Notes: a model not told the origin generated them from the sequence alone. Counted from the stretch's first letter, positions 9,093 through 18,683 are shown. The stretch is DNA of 64,000 nucleotides from Chitinophagales bacterium (GCA_020636535.1 JACJXT010000011.1:434001-498000), one strand, 5' to 3'. A program made the numbers and translations.

Positions 9093-9374
9093 TTAATTAT
9101 TTATTTGTTTTTCAATAGTACCATTTCTTAAATAAAGATATTGATTAACACAAGAAGGAATTTCTTCTACACTATGTGTTACAATAATTAATGTCTTATT
9201 GATATTTAACATCATATTATTAATATAAATTTTAAATATAGATATATACTTGTCGTCTAAATTTTGAAACGGTTCATCTAAAATTAATAGTGGAGGAAAT
9301 TTAATAAATGCACTTAATAAAAGCAATATCCTTTGTTCGCTCAACGACATTTCATAGAGTGGTTTTTTACTAAG
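9093..9374 (-). pseudogene. C-terminal remnant of an ABC transporter ATPase
   Basis: The open frame runs from the codon after a TAA (9375-9377) to 9093, about 93 residues. It contains an LSxQ signature-like segment (MSLSEQRILLLLSA), Walker B (LLILDEPFQNLD), and the H-loop (IIVTHSVEEIP), but no Walker A; the ~85 bases further upstream are AT-rich and show no coding continuation. It is therefore the tail of a gene whose nucleotide-binding N-terminus has been lost. The pattern resembles ModF/PhrA-type single-gene ABC ATPases. Translation from the internal ATG (9350) could give an 85-residue product that should not hydrolyse ATP. Confidence 0.8.
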
Positions 9375-9461
9375 TTATACAATTAATCTTATTTTTATTG
9401 TTAATTTATTGACTGTACTATTGTTAAATTAAGTTTTAATTGTTTTGTTTGATAAGTATAT

Positions 9462-10757
9462 TTAAATTGCTTTCTCTTCTATCAATAAAGGTATGTGTTC
9501 GAAATGTTCTTTTAAATGAAGCACATATTCGTTAAAGTGTTTTTCTTCTTTCTTTGGTATAACGCTTTGTACATTCAGTTTTTCCTTAAATGGATCTACT
9601 TGTTCTCCGTTTTTCCAAAATCTATAACAAACATGTGGTCCAGTAGACAAACCTGTACTTCCAACATAACCAATCACTTCTCCTTGTTTTACAAATTTAC
9701 CTGCTCTAATGCCTTTTGCAAATCTAGACATATGTAAATATTGTGTAGTATAAGTTCTATTATGTTTAATTTTAATATAATTTCCGTTATTTTCTTTAAA
9801 TCTAGCTTCTAGTATTTTACCACTAGCAGTTGCTAAAATTGGTGTTCCTGTTGGTGCAGCAAAATCAGTACCTAAGTGTGGTCTTATTTCTTGTAGCACT
9901 GGATGCATTCTCGTTAAATTATATCGTGATGCTAAACGACCTTTTTCTAATGGCGATTTTAAAAATGCCATTCTATTGTACTTGCCTTTTTCATCTAAAT
10001 AGTAATTGGTACTGTCTTCTGCTATAAAATATTGTACTGTAAAATATTGTTTTTTCTTGGTCTTAATTTCAGCAGCAATGATATCACCATAGTCGTAAAA
10101 ATCGCTGTTGACATAGTATTCATTATAAATAAAACTAAGTGTGTCGTTGTTGTTTAATCTATTGATACTGAATTGGTCTTTAAATGCTCTTTCTAATTTT
10201 TCGGTAAGTGAGGCATCTAAATTAAGTGTTTTTAATGTTTTACTTAAAGAACGATTGATTGCAAAACGAATATTTTTTTGTAGAGTATCAATTGGTTTGT
10301 TATAGAAAGATATTTTTAAAGTATCTCTTACATCTGCAATTAAATACTCCGTTGCGTTTAGTTTGAAAGCAATATAGTTTGCCGTAAAATTACTGTCGGT
10401 TTCTTTTTTAAAAACAAAATATTCTTGATTAGGTTTTACGGTGCTAAAATCGTAGTAGTCTTTAGTTTTCTTTACAAAAGATTGATACTGTTTTGTGCTA
10501 ATGTTATTCTGCTTGAAAATATTTTGTAGTTTATCTTTCTTAGAAAAATCGTAGCCATCAACAATCATACTATCTGCAACAATACCTAAAAATTTATGAT
10601 GAAAAGTATCGATGCAGACTTCCATTAAATCTTTATTGTAAGAATAGGTTTTGTTTTTATACTGATTAATAGTATTCGATTTGATGTTATAATAGCTAAA
10701 TCCTAAAACACTTGACAATAGCAAAGCAAACAATATTATAAAATGTCCTTTTTTCAT
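9462..10757 (-). CDS. M23 family metallopeptidase (peptidoglycan endopeptidase)
   Basis: A 431-residue protein with an N-terminal hydrophobic segment (signal peptide or anchor, residues ~5-25), a ~250-residue region of unknown fold and a C-terminal M23 (LytM) domain. The zinc ligands are visible: HLGTDFAAP (H...D, ~residue 292), YLHMSRF and GPHVCYRFW (HxxxR variant of HxH). It should cleave peptide cross-links in the cell wall. It is a single gene on the minus strand; a TATTTTTA near-match to the -7 box lies close upstream. Confidence 0.9.
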   Translation of the reverse strand: MKKGHFIILFALLLSSVLGFSYYNIKSNTINQYKNKTYSYNKDLMEVCIDTFHHKFLGIVADSMIVDGYDFSKKDKLQNIFKQNNISTKQYQSFVKKTKDYYDFSTVKPNQEYFVFKKETDSNFTANYIAFKLNATEYLIADVRDTLKISFYNKPIDTLQKNIRFAINRSLSKTLKTLNLDASLTEKLERAFKDQFSINRLNNNDTLSFIYNEYYVNSDFYDYGDIIAAEIKTKKKQYFTVQYFIAEDSTNYYLDEKGKYNRMAFLKSPLEKGRLASRYNLTRMHPVLQEIRPHLGTDFAAPTGTPILATASGKILEARFKENNGNYIKIKHNRTYTTQYLHMSRFAKGIRAGKFVKQGEVIGYVGSTGLSTGPHVCYRFWKNGEQVDPFKEKLNVQSVIPKKEEKHFNEYVLHLKEHFEHIPLLIEEKAI

Positions 10758-10785
10758 TAGGATATAAAAATACTATTTGTTTAAA

Positions 10786-12006
10786 TTATTCTTTGTTAAT
10801 ATTTGTAATGGATAAATACGCTCGATATAAGTACCAAAGCATCATAATACAAAAGATAGCACTACTTACTAAAACCATGGTCTTGTTTGTAGCAATTAAA
10901 AAATAGACCATAGGTATATAGAGTAGTATTCTTATTGCTTCTAATGCGATATAAATTTTTTGCTTAGTGAATAAATTGCCTAATGTAATTGCAGAAAAGA
11001 AAACAAATGCACCAATAAAGTATTGCATATTCAAGTTGATGTCGTCTTTTTTAAAGAGTAAGAAAGAAACAATAGCTAAAAGTAAAACAAACTGTATTGC
11101 AATGTACAAATGCATTGTTTTGTTGGCGTGAGCATCAAATAATTGTCTGTTGTTTGGAACTGGTTGAGGTTTCATTGGTCCACCTAAATACGCTGGTTGC
11201 CAACCTGGTGCTTTTATCAAAACTAAAACAACATCTTTCGGATTTCTGCATTGCTTGAGTATGTTCCATAAATCTTTATAGTAGTCAATGTTTGCCCAAA
11301 CTGCATTCCAAGAATTAAGTGGTTTGGTAACACCATAATGTACGGTTTCTAATTCTGCTTGAAAAGTACCAAACATCCTATCAAATATAATAAAAGTACC
11401 ACCATGATTTTTATCTATATAAATTGGATTAATACCATGATGTACTCTATGATGTGATGGTGTGTTGAAAATAAACTCAAACCATTTTGGCATTTTGTCG
11501 ATGACCTTAGTATGAATCCAAAATTGATAAACCGTTTGAATTGATGCAATGGTTACAAAACTAATTGGATCGAATCCGATGAAAGCTAATGGTAGATAAA
11601 ACCATAAAGAACCAAATACTTGTATGGCAGATTGTCGTAGTGCTACTGATAAATTGTATTCTTCACTTTGATGATGTACTACATGCGTTCCCCATAAAAC
11701 TGCAATTTCGTGCGATAATCGATGAAACCAATAGTAGAAATAATCAACACCAATGAGTAGTAAAATCCATGAGTACCAATGCATATTAATATGTTCAAAT
11801 AATCTATGATATTCATAAATATAAGTATAAATACCTATGGTAAATAATTTTAAGAATAAACCTAATACTTGTTGTGTAATGCCACAATTTAAGTTGGCAA
11901 TGGTATCATTTAAACGATAGAGTTGTTCTTTTTTTAATGCAGCAACTAAGTACTCTACACCAATGAGAATAAAAAATGCAGGAATGGAATAAACAATAAT
12001 GCTCAT
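10786..12006 (-). CDS. Sterol desaturase / fatty acid hydroxylase family membrane enzyme
   Basis: A 406-residue polytopic membrane protein with the di-iron histidine clusters of the family: HRLSHE (~residue 95), HVVHH (~108-112) and HHRVHH (~187-192). Several transmembrane segments flank them. The C-terminal ~130 residues add further membrane helices beyond the minimal domain, as in Bacteroidota homologues. Members hydroxylate or desaturate lipids with oxygen; the substrate here is unknown. Only 28 bases separate it from the M23 gene. Confidence 0.88.
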   Translation of the reverse strand: MSIIVYSIPAFFILIGVEYLVAALKKEQLYRLNDTIANLNCGITQQVLGLFLKLFTIGIYTYIYEYHRLFEHINMHWYSWILLLIGVDYFYYWFHRLSHEIAVLWGTHVVHHQSEEYNLSVALRQSAIQVFGSLWFYLPLAFIGFDPISFVTIASIQTVYQFWIHTKVIDKMPKWFEFIFNTPSHHRVHHGINPIYIDKNHGGTFIIFDRMFGTFQAELETVHYGVTKPLNSWNAVWANIDYYKDLWNILKQCRNPKDVVLVLIKAPGWQPAYLGGPMKPQPVPNNRQLFDAHANKTMHLYIAIQFVLLLAIVSFLLFKKDDINLNMQYFIGAFVFFSAITLGNLFTKQKIYIALEAIRILLYIPMVYFLIATNKTMVLVSSAIFCIMMLWYLYRAYLSITNINKE

Positions 12007-12052
12007 AGTTATAAAATTATGTTATTGGCATTTGAACTTTATTTAGAAAGAA

Positions 12053-12137
12053 TCGTCATTCCTGTGTAAACAGAAATCCAATCTTTATATCAAAAGATTC
12101 CGTATATTTTTCGTGTCTCAAAATTACGGAATGACGA
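12053..12137. repeat. Palindromic intergenic repeat
   Basis: The 170-bp gap between the sterol desaturase-like gene and gldG contains TCGTCATTCCTG (12053) and its inverted partner CGGAATGACGA (12127), with CAGAAATCC and AAAGATTCCG between. It is a diverged inverted pair of the CGTCATxCTGAG family. It could fold into a hairpin in either transcript. Confidence 0.55.
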
Positions 12138-12176
12138 ATTCGTTTTAAATATACAATGCACCTTAAAGTTATAAAA

Positions 12177-13877
12177 TTATTGGTATTTTTTTATTCTTCG
12201 TCTATTGATATAGCCACCAACAATTAAAGTAAATAATAGTGGAAATATAATTGTAATAAATTGCCACAACGCTTTTTTGTCTTCCAATTTAGCTTTGTCG
12301 ATTAAACGCATTTTAATTTCTCGGTTTCTGGCTTCTATTAAGTTATTATCGTCAATTAAATATTCGATTGAATTTAATAAGAAATCTTTATTGGCAAATT
12401 GTTTCTGTGTATATCTATCGTAACCTAAAGCTACAGGAACACCTTTGCTATCTAAATCATTTTTAATAACATCACCATCTGCTACAACTATCATTTTATT
12501 AAAATTACTGGATGATTTATATGGTTTGCTAAAGTTGGCTAAGATTGCTCTTAAATCGGTAGTGAGTTGATTTTTGTACAGCGACTTAAAATTTCCTTCT
12601 AACAAAACAGCTAAAGGAATATCTTTTTTATTAAACAACTCTGGATTTGGTTGCAACTTAGCTCCTTGTAAATAAATATCGAAAGGTGTGTTTTGTACTC
12701 TGGCGTATTGTGATGTAGTTGCTAAGATTGTTTTTTTGACATCTGGAATTGCCAAAGTATCAATAGAACTACAAAATCTAAACCATATTGGATCTAAATT
12801 TTTGACGATAGCATGACGATTGTTTGGTACTGCTATTGGATAAAATACCCAAGGAAATAATTTGGGTTGTGGATTGCCTCCAATGGTTTCTATAATAGGA
12901 ATTTGTGTACAATATAAATCTAATACTAAATTATAGTTGATACGCACACCATATCTAAATAATAAGTCGGTTATACCTAAATCTAAATTAGAAGCAACAA
13001 AATTTGGTGCGAGTTCAAATCGACTTAAATCTGCAGTAGTGTTGTCGATTAACCAAAGCACTTTTCCTCCATTCATTATAAATTGATCAATAATAAATTT
13101 TTCATTATCAGGAATAGTGAGTTGTGGTTTAGCAATTACTAGTACATCTGTTTTACTATTGAGTAAATCGTCTTTATCTAAAAAAACTCTGTCGATAATA
13201 AAATTTTGTCTGCCAAGTGTCCTAATAAAATCTTGTAGATGATTGATGTCTAATTCATCATGACCTTGTAAAAATGCAATGCGTGGAGGATTTTCTTTCA
13301 ATGCCTTTTGAATGCCATTCGCTACTTTATACTCTAAGAAATTAACCGAATTGTTTAAAGCACCTTGAGCTCCGAATGCAAATTGATTTTCTAATATTTG
13401 AACAGGAATTTCTCTTTTATTGGTTTTGATAATGGCACCAGGAAATATCAATTTTTCTACAGTTCCACTACTTGTTTTTACTTCGAGATTAACTGGAAGT
13501 ATACCTTTTTCAATTAAATCGTTTTGTAGTTTTTCTTTAGCTTCTTGATTTTTAGCTTTGTCTATATCTATAAAGTGATATTGTATATTTCCTTTAGATA
13601 TATTTCTGAATTCTTGTAGTAATTCTTTGGTTTCGTTTTTCAGTTGTTTAAATCCAGCTGGTAAGTTTTTTCCATCTAAATAAACTTCTATCGTTACTTT
13701 CTCTTTATTGTTTTTAAGTAAGTTTTTAGTGGATTGTGTAAGCGTATATCTTTTTTCTTGCGTTAAATCAAATCGGTGATAGATTTTTGAACCAATTAAA
13801 TTAATAATGATAATTACTAAAAGTGTAATTCCAAAATTTATAATAGATTTTTTAAGATTAAAATTCATAATTACCAC
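12177..13877 (-). CDS. gldG: Gliding motility-associated ABC transporter substrate-binding protein GldG
   Basis: A 566-residue protein with one N-terminal membrane helix (~residues 10-30), the family segment YHRFDLTQEKRYTLT, a long extracytoplasmic Gld/intraflagellar-transport-like domain and a C-terminal membrane helix ending in RRRIKKYQ. GldG works with GldA and GldF as an ABC transporter linked to gliding in Flavobacterium; its cargo is unknown. The frame opens at 13877, overlapping gldF by 7 bases; ATG 13868 (MNFNLKK) is a likely alternative start. Confidence 0.92.
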   Translation of the reverse strand: MVIMNFNLKKSIINFGITLLVIIIINLIGSKIYHRFDLTQEKRYTLTQSTKNLLKNNKEKVTIEVYLDGKNLPAGFKQLKNETKELLQEFRNISKGNIQYHFIDIDKAKNQEAKEKLQNDLIEKGILPVNLEVKTSSGTVEKLIFPGAIIKTNKREIPVQILENQFAFGAQGALNNSVNFLEYKVANGIQKALKENPPRIAFLQGHDELDINHLQDFIRTLGRQNFIIDRVFLDKDDLLNSKTDVLVIAKPQLTIPDNEKFIIDQFIMNGGKVLWLIDNTTADLSRFELAPNFVASNLDLGITDLLFRYGVRINYNLVLDLYCTQIPIIETIGGNPQPKLFPWVFYPIAVPNNRHAIVKNLDPIWFRFCSSIDTLAIPDVKKTILATTSQYARVQNTPFDIYLQGAKLQPNPELFNKKDIPLAVLLEGNFKSLYKNQLTTDLRAILANFSKPYKSSSNFNKMIVVADGDVIKNDLDSKGVPVALGYDRYTQKQFANKDFLLNSIEYLIDDNNLIEARNREIKMRLIDKAKLEDKKALWQFITIIFPLLFTLIVGGYINRRRIKKYQ

Positions 13878-14599
13878 TTTCTGCTTTCTAAAGCTGTTTT
13901 ACTCATCAATAAAAAAATAACAATTACACTTATAAAATACATCACATCTCTAGTGTCGATTACGCCTCTACTCACTGAATCGAAATGTGCACCTAAACCA
14001 ATTGACTGTATAATATAATCAGCTTTACCAGAAAACATGGGCAAGCTACTTAATCTGTAAAAAGCATCGTACATCAAATAACAAAAAAATACGCCTAGTA
14101 AAAATGCTATGATTTGATTTTTTGTAATCGAGGAACTGAATAATCCAATAGCTAAAAAAACTGCTCCTAAAAAAAATAATCCAATATAAGAACCAATTGT
14201 TGCACCACTATCTATTGGAGCATCTGCCAGACTTAATTTTTTTAGTGCTACGAAATAGATGAGTGTTGGTATAAAAATTAACAACCATAAAAAAAGTGCT
14301 GCTAGATATTTTCCTGCTATAATTTGTGTATCTGTAATTGGTTTTGTTGTTAAAAATTCTATGGTGCCACTTTGTCTCTCATCTGCAAAAGAACGCATGG
14401 TTATTGCTGGAATTAAAAAGATTAAAACCCAAGGTGCAAATGAAAAATAAGGTACTAGTGTTGCATAACCGCCTTCTAAAATATTTCCTTGAAAAATGAA
14501 TAAGTTTAATCCTAATACAATAAAGAAAACAAACATACTCATATAGGCAATTAACGAACTAAAAAACAACTGGACTTCTTTGTTAAATATGGCTATCAT
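13871..14599 (-). CDS. gldF: Gliding motility-associated ABC transporter permease GldF
   Basis: A 242-residue ABC-2 type permease with six predicted membrane segments. The cytoplasmic motif RSFADERQSGTIEFLTTKP is typical of GldF/NosY-type permeases. It starts 4 bases after gldA ends and overlaps gldG, so translation of the three genes is probably coupled. Confidence 0.92.
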   Translation of the reverse strand: MIAIFNKEVQLFFSSLIAYMSMFVFFIVLGLNLFIFQGNILEGGYATLVPYFSFAPWVLIFLIPAITMRSFADERQSGTIEFLTTKPITDTQIIAGKYLAALFLWLLIFIPTLIYFVALKKLSLADAPIDSGATIGSYIGLFFLGAVFLAIGLFSSSITKNQIIAFLLGVFFCYLMYDAFYRLSSLPMFSGKADYIIQSIGLGAHFDSVSRGVIDTRDVMYFISVIVIFLLMSKTALESRKW

Positions 14600-14603
14600 T
14601 GTT

Positions 14604-15515
14604 TTAATTTTTAGTAAGCATTTGAAAAGTATGTTCTAAACTTTGTTGTTCTTCTTTCAATTCAATCAATACATTATTTTGTGCTACTGCAAGAGCAAAC
14701 AATGCTTTTCTAATGTGTAAACTATCATTTCCTTTTAATATATACGAATTGTTAGAAATAGTTTCAACACTACTTACACTTGCAATCTGTTTTAATGTAT
14801 TTATATTTATTTTATCTACAAATGATGCTTTAATACTCACTTCACCATTTAATTGATTTAAGATATTGCTCTTAGCATCATTAGCTACTATTGTTCCATT
14901 ATTAATAATGATAATTCTATCGCAAACGGCTTGTACTTCTTGCATGATATGTGTAGAAAAAATAATGGTTTTCTCTTTGCCTAAATCTTTAATTAGATTT
15001 CTAATATCGACTAACTGATTTGGATCTAAACCAGATGTTGGTTCATCTAAAATTAAAACTTCTGGATTGTGAATGAGTGCTTGTGCTAAACCAACTCTTT
15101 GTTTGTAACCTTTAGATAGTTCGCCAATTTTTTTGTGTTGCTCTTTGCCTAATCCAACAACATCGATTTGCATTTTTATTTTTTGGTCGATATTATCTTT
15201 AATGCCATTGAGTTGTGCAGAAAAAGCCAAAAACTCTTTTACATACATATTGTAGTACAAAGGATTTCCTTCTGATAAATAACCTATCTTTTTTCTCGAC
15301 TCTAAAGCATCACTTACTACATCATGTCCACATATAGTAGCACTACCATTTGTAGGAACAATATAACTCGTTAACATTTTCATTGTAGTAGATTTTCCAG
15401 CACCATTTGGACCAAGAAAACCTAATATTTCGCCTTTGTTTACTTCAAAAGAAATAGCATTTACTGCTTTCTGTTCATTAAATATTTTAGTAAGATTGTT
15501 TACCTTTACCGACAT
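14604..15515 (-). CDS. gldA: Gliding motility-associated ABC transporter ATP-binding protein GldA
   Basis: A 303-residue ABC ATPase with Walker A GPNGAGKSTTMK (~residues 37-48), signature LSKGYKQR, Walker B LILDEPTSGLDPNQ and the H-loop STHIM. The C-terminal ~85 residues form the GldA/DrrA-type extension. ATG 15515 (MSVKVNNLTK) is chosen over the upstream in-frame start at 15533 because homologues begin there and a TAATTTTG box lies six bases before it. It is the first gene of a gldA-gldF-gldG operon. Confidence 0.92.
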   Translation of the reverse strand: MSVKVNNLTKIFNEQKAVNAISFEVNKGEILGFLGPNGAGKSTTMKMLTSYIVPTNGSATICGHDVVSDALESRKKIGYLSEGNPLYYNMYVKEFLAFSAQLNGIKDNIDQKIKMQIDVVGLGKEQHKKIGELSKGYKQRVGLAQALIHNPEVLILDEPTSGLDPNQLVDIRNLIKDLGKEKTIIFSTHIMQEVQAVCDRIIIINNGTIVANDAKSNILNQLNGEVSIKASFVDKININTLKQIASVSSVETISNNSYILKGNDSLHIRKALFALAVAQNNVLIELKEEQQSLEHTFQMLTKN

Positions 15516-15521
15516 TGTTTG

Positions 15522-15529
15522 CAAAATTA
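15522..15529 (-). promoter_or_regulatory. -7-like box before gldA
   Basis: Minus-strand TAATTTTG, an exact TAnnTTTG match, ends six bases before the ATG at 15515. If used, the gldA-gldF-gldG transcript would have almost no leader. Confidence 0.45.
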
Positions 15530-15576
15530 ACAAATACTATGGTATAAATTTCTTATTTTTATTTAAACAAATTTGT

Positions 15577-16272
15577 ATGAAAACAATTTTAAGTTCAATT
15601 TTGATATTATTGCTTACTTGTACTCTTAAGCAAGTTCAAGCACAAACAGTACAAAAAAATATAACTATTAGTAATTTTTCTAAGATACAAGTAAGCGATG
15701 CTGTTACTGTTGTTTTAACTAAAGGTACTACACCAAAATGTGTTGTAGAAGCAGATGCAAAAAATATTGAACAAATCAATATACAATCTAATAGTGATAA
15801 ATTGGTGATTAAAAGAAAAGAAAATTTAAAAATTAATAATGGTAGTATTAAAGTATATATTACTTATGTAAGTATAAATGAAATTATGGCAAGTGGTGCA
15901 AGTACTATTAGTTCTGATGCAATTAGCTCCAATGAATTATTAATAAATTTTAGTGGTGCAAGCAAAGGTAAATTAGATATTAACACACAATGGACAAGCT
16001 TAGTTTGTTCTGGTGCAAGTAGTGTAGATATTAAAGGAAAAACACAGAAATTCAACTTAAAATGTTCTGGTGCTTCTACAGTAAATACTTTTAGTTTATT
16101 AGCCGAAAATGTAATTTCTGATATTAGTGGAGCAAGTACTGTTAAACTAAATGCCATTAAAAAATTAGAGATAGATGCAAGTGGTGCTAGTGCTGTAAAC
16201 TATAAACAAAATGCAACAGTACAAGTACAGAAAAGTATTAGTGGAGCAAGTTCTGTTAAAGCAATTAAATAA
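15577..16272 (+). CDS. Exported DUF2807 (head GIN-type) beta-helix protein
   Basis: A 231-residue protein with a signal peptide ending near VQAQ (about residue 23), followed by a DUF2807 putative auto-transporter adhesin head GIN domain. It carries seven regularly spaced SGAS motifs, consistent with a right-handed beta-helix whose turns stack this sequence. ATG 15577 is preferred to an upstream in-frame start at 15436, which would overlap gldA and hide the signal peptide. The function of DUF2807 proteins is not established; the location is periplasmic or outer-membrane facing. The stop codon abuts the next gene's ATG. Confidence 0.85.
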   Translation: MKTILSSILILLLTCTLKQVQAQTVQKNITISNFSKIQVSDAVTVVLTKGTTPKCVVEADAKNIEQINIQSNSDKLVIKRKENLKINNGSIKVYITYVSINEIMASGASTISSDAISSNELLINFSGASKGKLDINTQWTSLVCSGASSVDIKGKTQKFNLKCSGASTVNTFSLLAENVISDISGASTVKLNAIKKLEIDASGASAVNYKQNATVQVQKSISGASSVKAIK

Positions 16273-16791
16273 ATGAAAAACAAATCTTTATTCCTTATAG
16301 TGCTTATAAGTTTTTTGTTGAGTTCTTGTGTGTACGAGAACCAAGACTTTCCTAGTCCAGAAGAAATTGCTGTTATAAATCCATCAAGTATTTATGGAAA
16401 TATAACTGCTACTATTACTAATTCAGATACATCATATACTACAAATATAAATACCTTAGATACTGTTCTAAATAACCAATATCTTTTTATAAGTGGACAA
16501 GATACTACTTTGCATACAGATGGAATTCAAATAGTAACCATTAGTCCAAATGTTGGTATTTATGCTTTAGAAATTGTTCCACCAAATTTAATACCACAAT
16601 CCTTGTTTGTTTTTTACAAATACAATGGTGTAAATTATCAAGCAATTAATATGACACATGGTAGCATTAGTATTTTAGAAAAAAACGAAGCCACTAAAAA
16701 AATAAAAGGAACATTTAATGTAAATAATATAGGTGCTGGAGTTAATGAATATACTATATCAGGAACCTTTGATGTGCATTGGAGAGAATAG
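16273..16791 (+). CDS. Predicted lipoprotein of unknown function
   Basis: A 172-residue protein with a lipoprotein signal peptide; the lipobox is LLSSC, with cysteine at about residue 19. The mature part is predicted beta-rich with no motif I recognise. It starts immediately after the DUF2807 gene (no gap), so the two are almost certainly co-transcribed and may act together in the envelope. Confidence 0.75.
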   Translation: MKNKSLFLIVLISFLLSSCVYENQDFPSPEEIAVINPSSIYGNITATITNSDTSYTTNINTLDTVLNNQYLFISGQDTTLHTDGIQIVTISPNVGIYALEIVPPNLIPQSLFVFYKYNGVNYQAINMTHGSISILEKNEATKKIKGTFNVNNIGAGVNEYTISGTFDVHWRE

Positions 16792-16800
16792 CTTAGTATC

Positions 16801-16821
16801 ATTCCGAATTTATTTCGGAAT
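16801..16821. repeat. Short palindrome between convergent genes
   Basis: ATTCCGAA / TTCGGAAT form an 8-bp stem with a 5-base loop, followed by CTGTTCTTG. The same CCGAAxTTxTTTCGGAATCT sequence recurs at about 21122-21145. It could be a weak bidirectional terminator or a mobile repeat remnant. Confidence 0.5.
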
Positions 16822-16830
16822 CTGTTCTTG

Positions 16831-17505
16831 CTAATACTTTAAATATTTTTTATAATCATCAATATTCTTCACAATAAAACTAATCTCACTCAACATCATA
16901 GCCGTTGCTCCCCAAATAATTTTATTTTGAATATCGTAATATGGTGCCATTAAATTTAAGCCAAAAGCACTTTTCATTTGTTTTTCTTTTATCAACTTAG
17001 GTTGTAGAAAATCGCTAATAGGTATTTCTAAAATTTCATTTACTTCATTAGTATCTTTAATATAATTTACTGGTTGATTGATATATCCAACAAAAGGAAA
17101 TACTAAAAAATTACTAGCCAATACATACACTTCGGTTAAACTTCCAATTACTGATATCGCTTGTTTATCAATACCAATTTCCTCTTTAGTCTCTCGTAAA
17201 GCAGTATCTAAATAAGAAGCATCATTCATTTCTACTTTTCCACCAGGAAATGCAATTTGTTTACTGTGTACACCATCGTACGAGCTTCTTTCTATTAGAA
17301 CAATATGTGGTTCGTTTTGCCTTTCAATTAGCAATGCCATTACTGCTGCCTTTTTTGCATGAATGCCTTTAGGAGAAGGTAAATTTTTACTAATCTTTAA
17401 ATAAGGTTTTAACGGCTGCTGTCCTTTTTTTCCAGGAATTTGCTTTTTGAATGATGCTTCAAAGGCACTACAAAAAGATGTAAAATTAGTTTCCAAAATA
17501 TGCAA
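16831..17505 (-). CDS. NUDIX hydrolase, CoA pyrophosphatase-like
   Basis: A 224-residue NUDIX protein. The NUDIX box runs from GGKVEM through ALRETKEEIGI at about residues 90-113 and is complete (Gx5Ex7REUxEExGU). The preceding VLIERSSYDGVHSKQIAFPGG matches the UPF0035/CoA pyrophosphatase subgroup, which hydrolyses coenzyme A and acyl-CoAs to 3',5'-ADP and phosphopantetheine. The reading frame starts with TTG at 17505; a second TTG at 17496 is also possible. The first in-frame ATG would be near residue 56 and would remove conserved sequence, so a TTG start is likely. Confidence 0.87.
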   Translation of the reverse strand: MHILETNFTSFCSAFEASFKKQIPGKKGQQPLKPYLKISKNLPSPKGIHAKKAAVMALLIERQNEPHIVLIERSSYDGVHSKQIAFPGGKVEMNDASYLDTALRETKEEIGIDKQAISVIGSLTEVYVLASNFLVFPFVGYINQPVNYIKDTNEVNEILEIPISDFLQPKLIKEKQMKSAFGLNLMAPYYDIQNKIIWGATAMMLSEISFIVKNIDDYKKYLKY

Positions 17506-17545
17506 AATTATATGTTAAAAATGTAGTAAAACCACCAAATATGTG

Positions 17546-17553
17546 TATTTTTG
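17546..17553 (+). promoter_or_regulatory. -7-like box before the PhoD-like gene
   Basis: TATTTTTG matches TAnnTTTG exactly, 45 bases before the ATG at 17599. No -33 element was confirmed. Confidence 0.4.
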
Positions 17554-17598
17554 ATGAAAAATAAGTGAACTTTAATCATCTTTTAATTATTTAATCTT

Positions 17599-18663
17599 AT
17601 GAAAAAAATATTTACCTATTTGTTTTTGGCTACAATACTAGTAGTATCCTGTAAAAAAGACAAAAATGATAGCGACAATTACAATGCAATTAGCAAGATA
17701 ACTTTTGGTTCTTGTTCGCATCAATTTGTTCAGTTTAAAGAAATTTTTACAACAATGTTAGCAGATAGTCCTGATTTACATATTGCTGGTGGCGATAATA
17801 TTTATGGCGATTTCTTTGCATTAGCACCAGGAACAAAAGACTATATTGAAAGCAGTTATGAAATGATGTGGAACGATGCAAGAGTGAGTAAATTTTATAG
17901 TACTATTCCAACTATTGCTACTTGGGACGACCATGATTTTGGTGAAAATGATGGCGTTAAAAATAATCCAGTAAAAGCAGCAGCTAAAAACTTATTTTTC
18001 CAGTGGTGGCAAATTCCTATTGAGTCGCCAAGAAGACATAATCCAGATGGTGGAATATATGGCACATATTACTACGGAGATGATGCTCATAAAGTGCAAG
18101 TAATTATGTTGGATTTAAGATGGAATCATGATCCATACAAAGCAGCAGGACCAGCAGCAGCATTAGGTGGTTATGATACTATTATGACACCAGGAAAAGG
18201 CATGATGGGAGAAACACAATGGACTTGGTTAAAATCTGAATTATTAAAACCAGCTAAAATTAGAATTATAATGTCTAGCTTACAGTTTAGTGCATCTTAT
18301 AACGGTGGCGAAGCATGGTCTGTATTTCCTCTAGAACAACAAAGAATGTATGACCTTATTCAAGAGACTCGTGCAGAAGGTATTTTCTTTTTAAGTGGTG
18401 ATGTACATTTTGCCGATTTCAACAAACAAGAAAGACCAGGCGTTTATCCTTTGTGGGATTTCACTTCTAGTGGTTTAACACATTACGAAGAAGAACCTTA
18501 TCCAAGTGATTTTAGAGTTGGAGAAATTTTTAATCGATACAATTATGGTGTAATTGATATAGATTGGAAAGCTAGTCCAGTTACTATAACTGTAAGCATT
18601 AAAGATTATAAAGGAGAAGTTAGAAAACAACAAGTACTTACACTTGATGATTTGAAATTTTAA
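17599..18663 (+). CDS. PhoD-like alkaline phosphatase/phosphodiesterase lipoprotein
   Basis: A 354-residue lipoprotein (lipobox VVSC, cysteine near residue 18) with a PhoD-type metallophosphatase domain. Visible motifs are FGSCSHQF, HIAGGDNIYGD (metal site), TWDDHDFGENDG and SGDVHFADF. PhoD enzymes release phosphate from phosphodiesters and use iron and calcium. It should sit in the periplasm or on the outer membrane. A terminator follows, so it is a single-gene unit. Confidence 0.88.
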   Translation: MKKIFTYLFLATILVVSCKKDKNDSDNYNAISKITFGSCSHQFVQFKEIFTTMLADSPDLHIAGGDNIYGDFFALAPGTKDYIESSYEMMWNDARVSKFYSTIPTIATWDDHDFGENDGVKNNPVKAAAKNLFFQWWQIPIESPRRHNPDGGIYGTYYYGDDAHKVQVIMLDLRWNHDPYKAAGPAAALGGYDTIMTPGKGMMGETQWTWLKSELLKPAKIRIIMSSLQFSASYNGGEAWSVFPLEQQRMYDLIQETRAEGIFFLSGDVHFADFNKQERPGVYPLWDFTSSGLTHYEEEPYPSDFRVGEIFNRYNYGVIDIDWKASPVTITVSIKDYKGEVRKQQVLTLDDLKF

Positions 18664-18683
18664 AAATTAATAATAACATGGTA

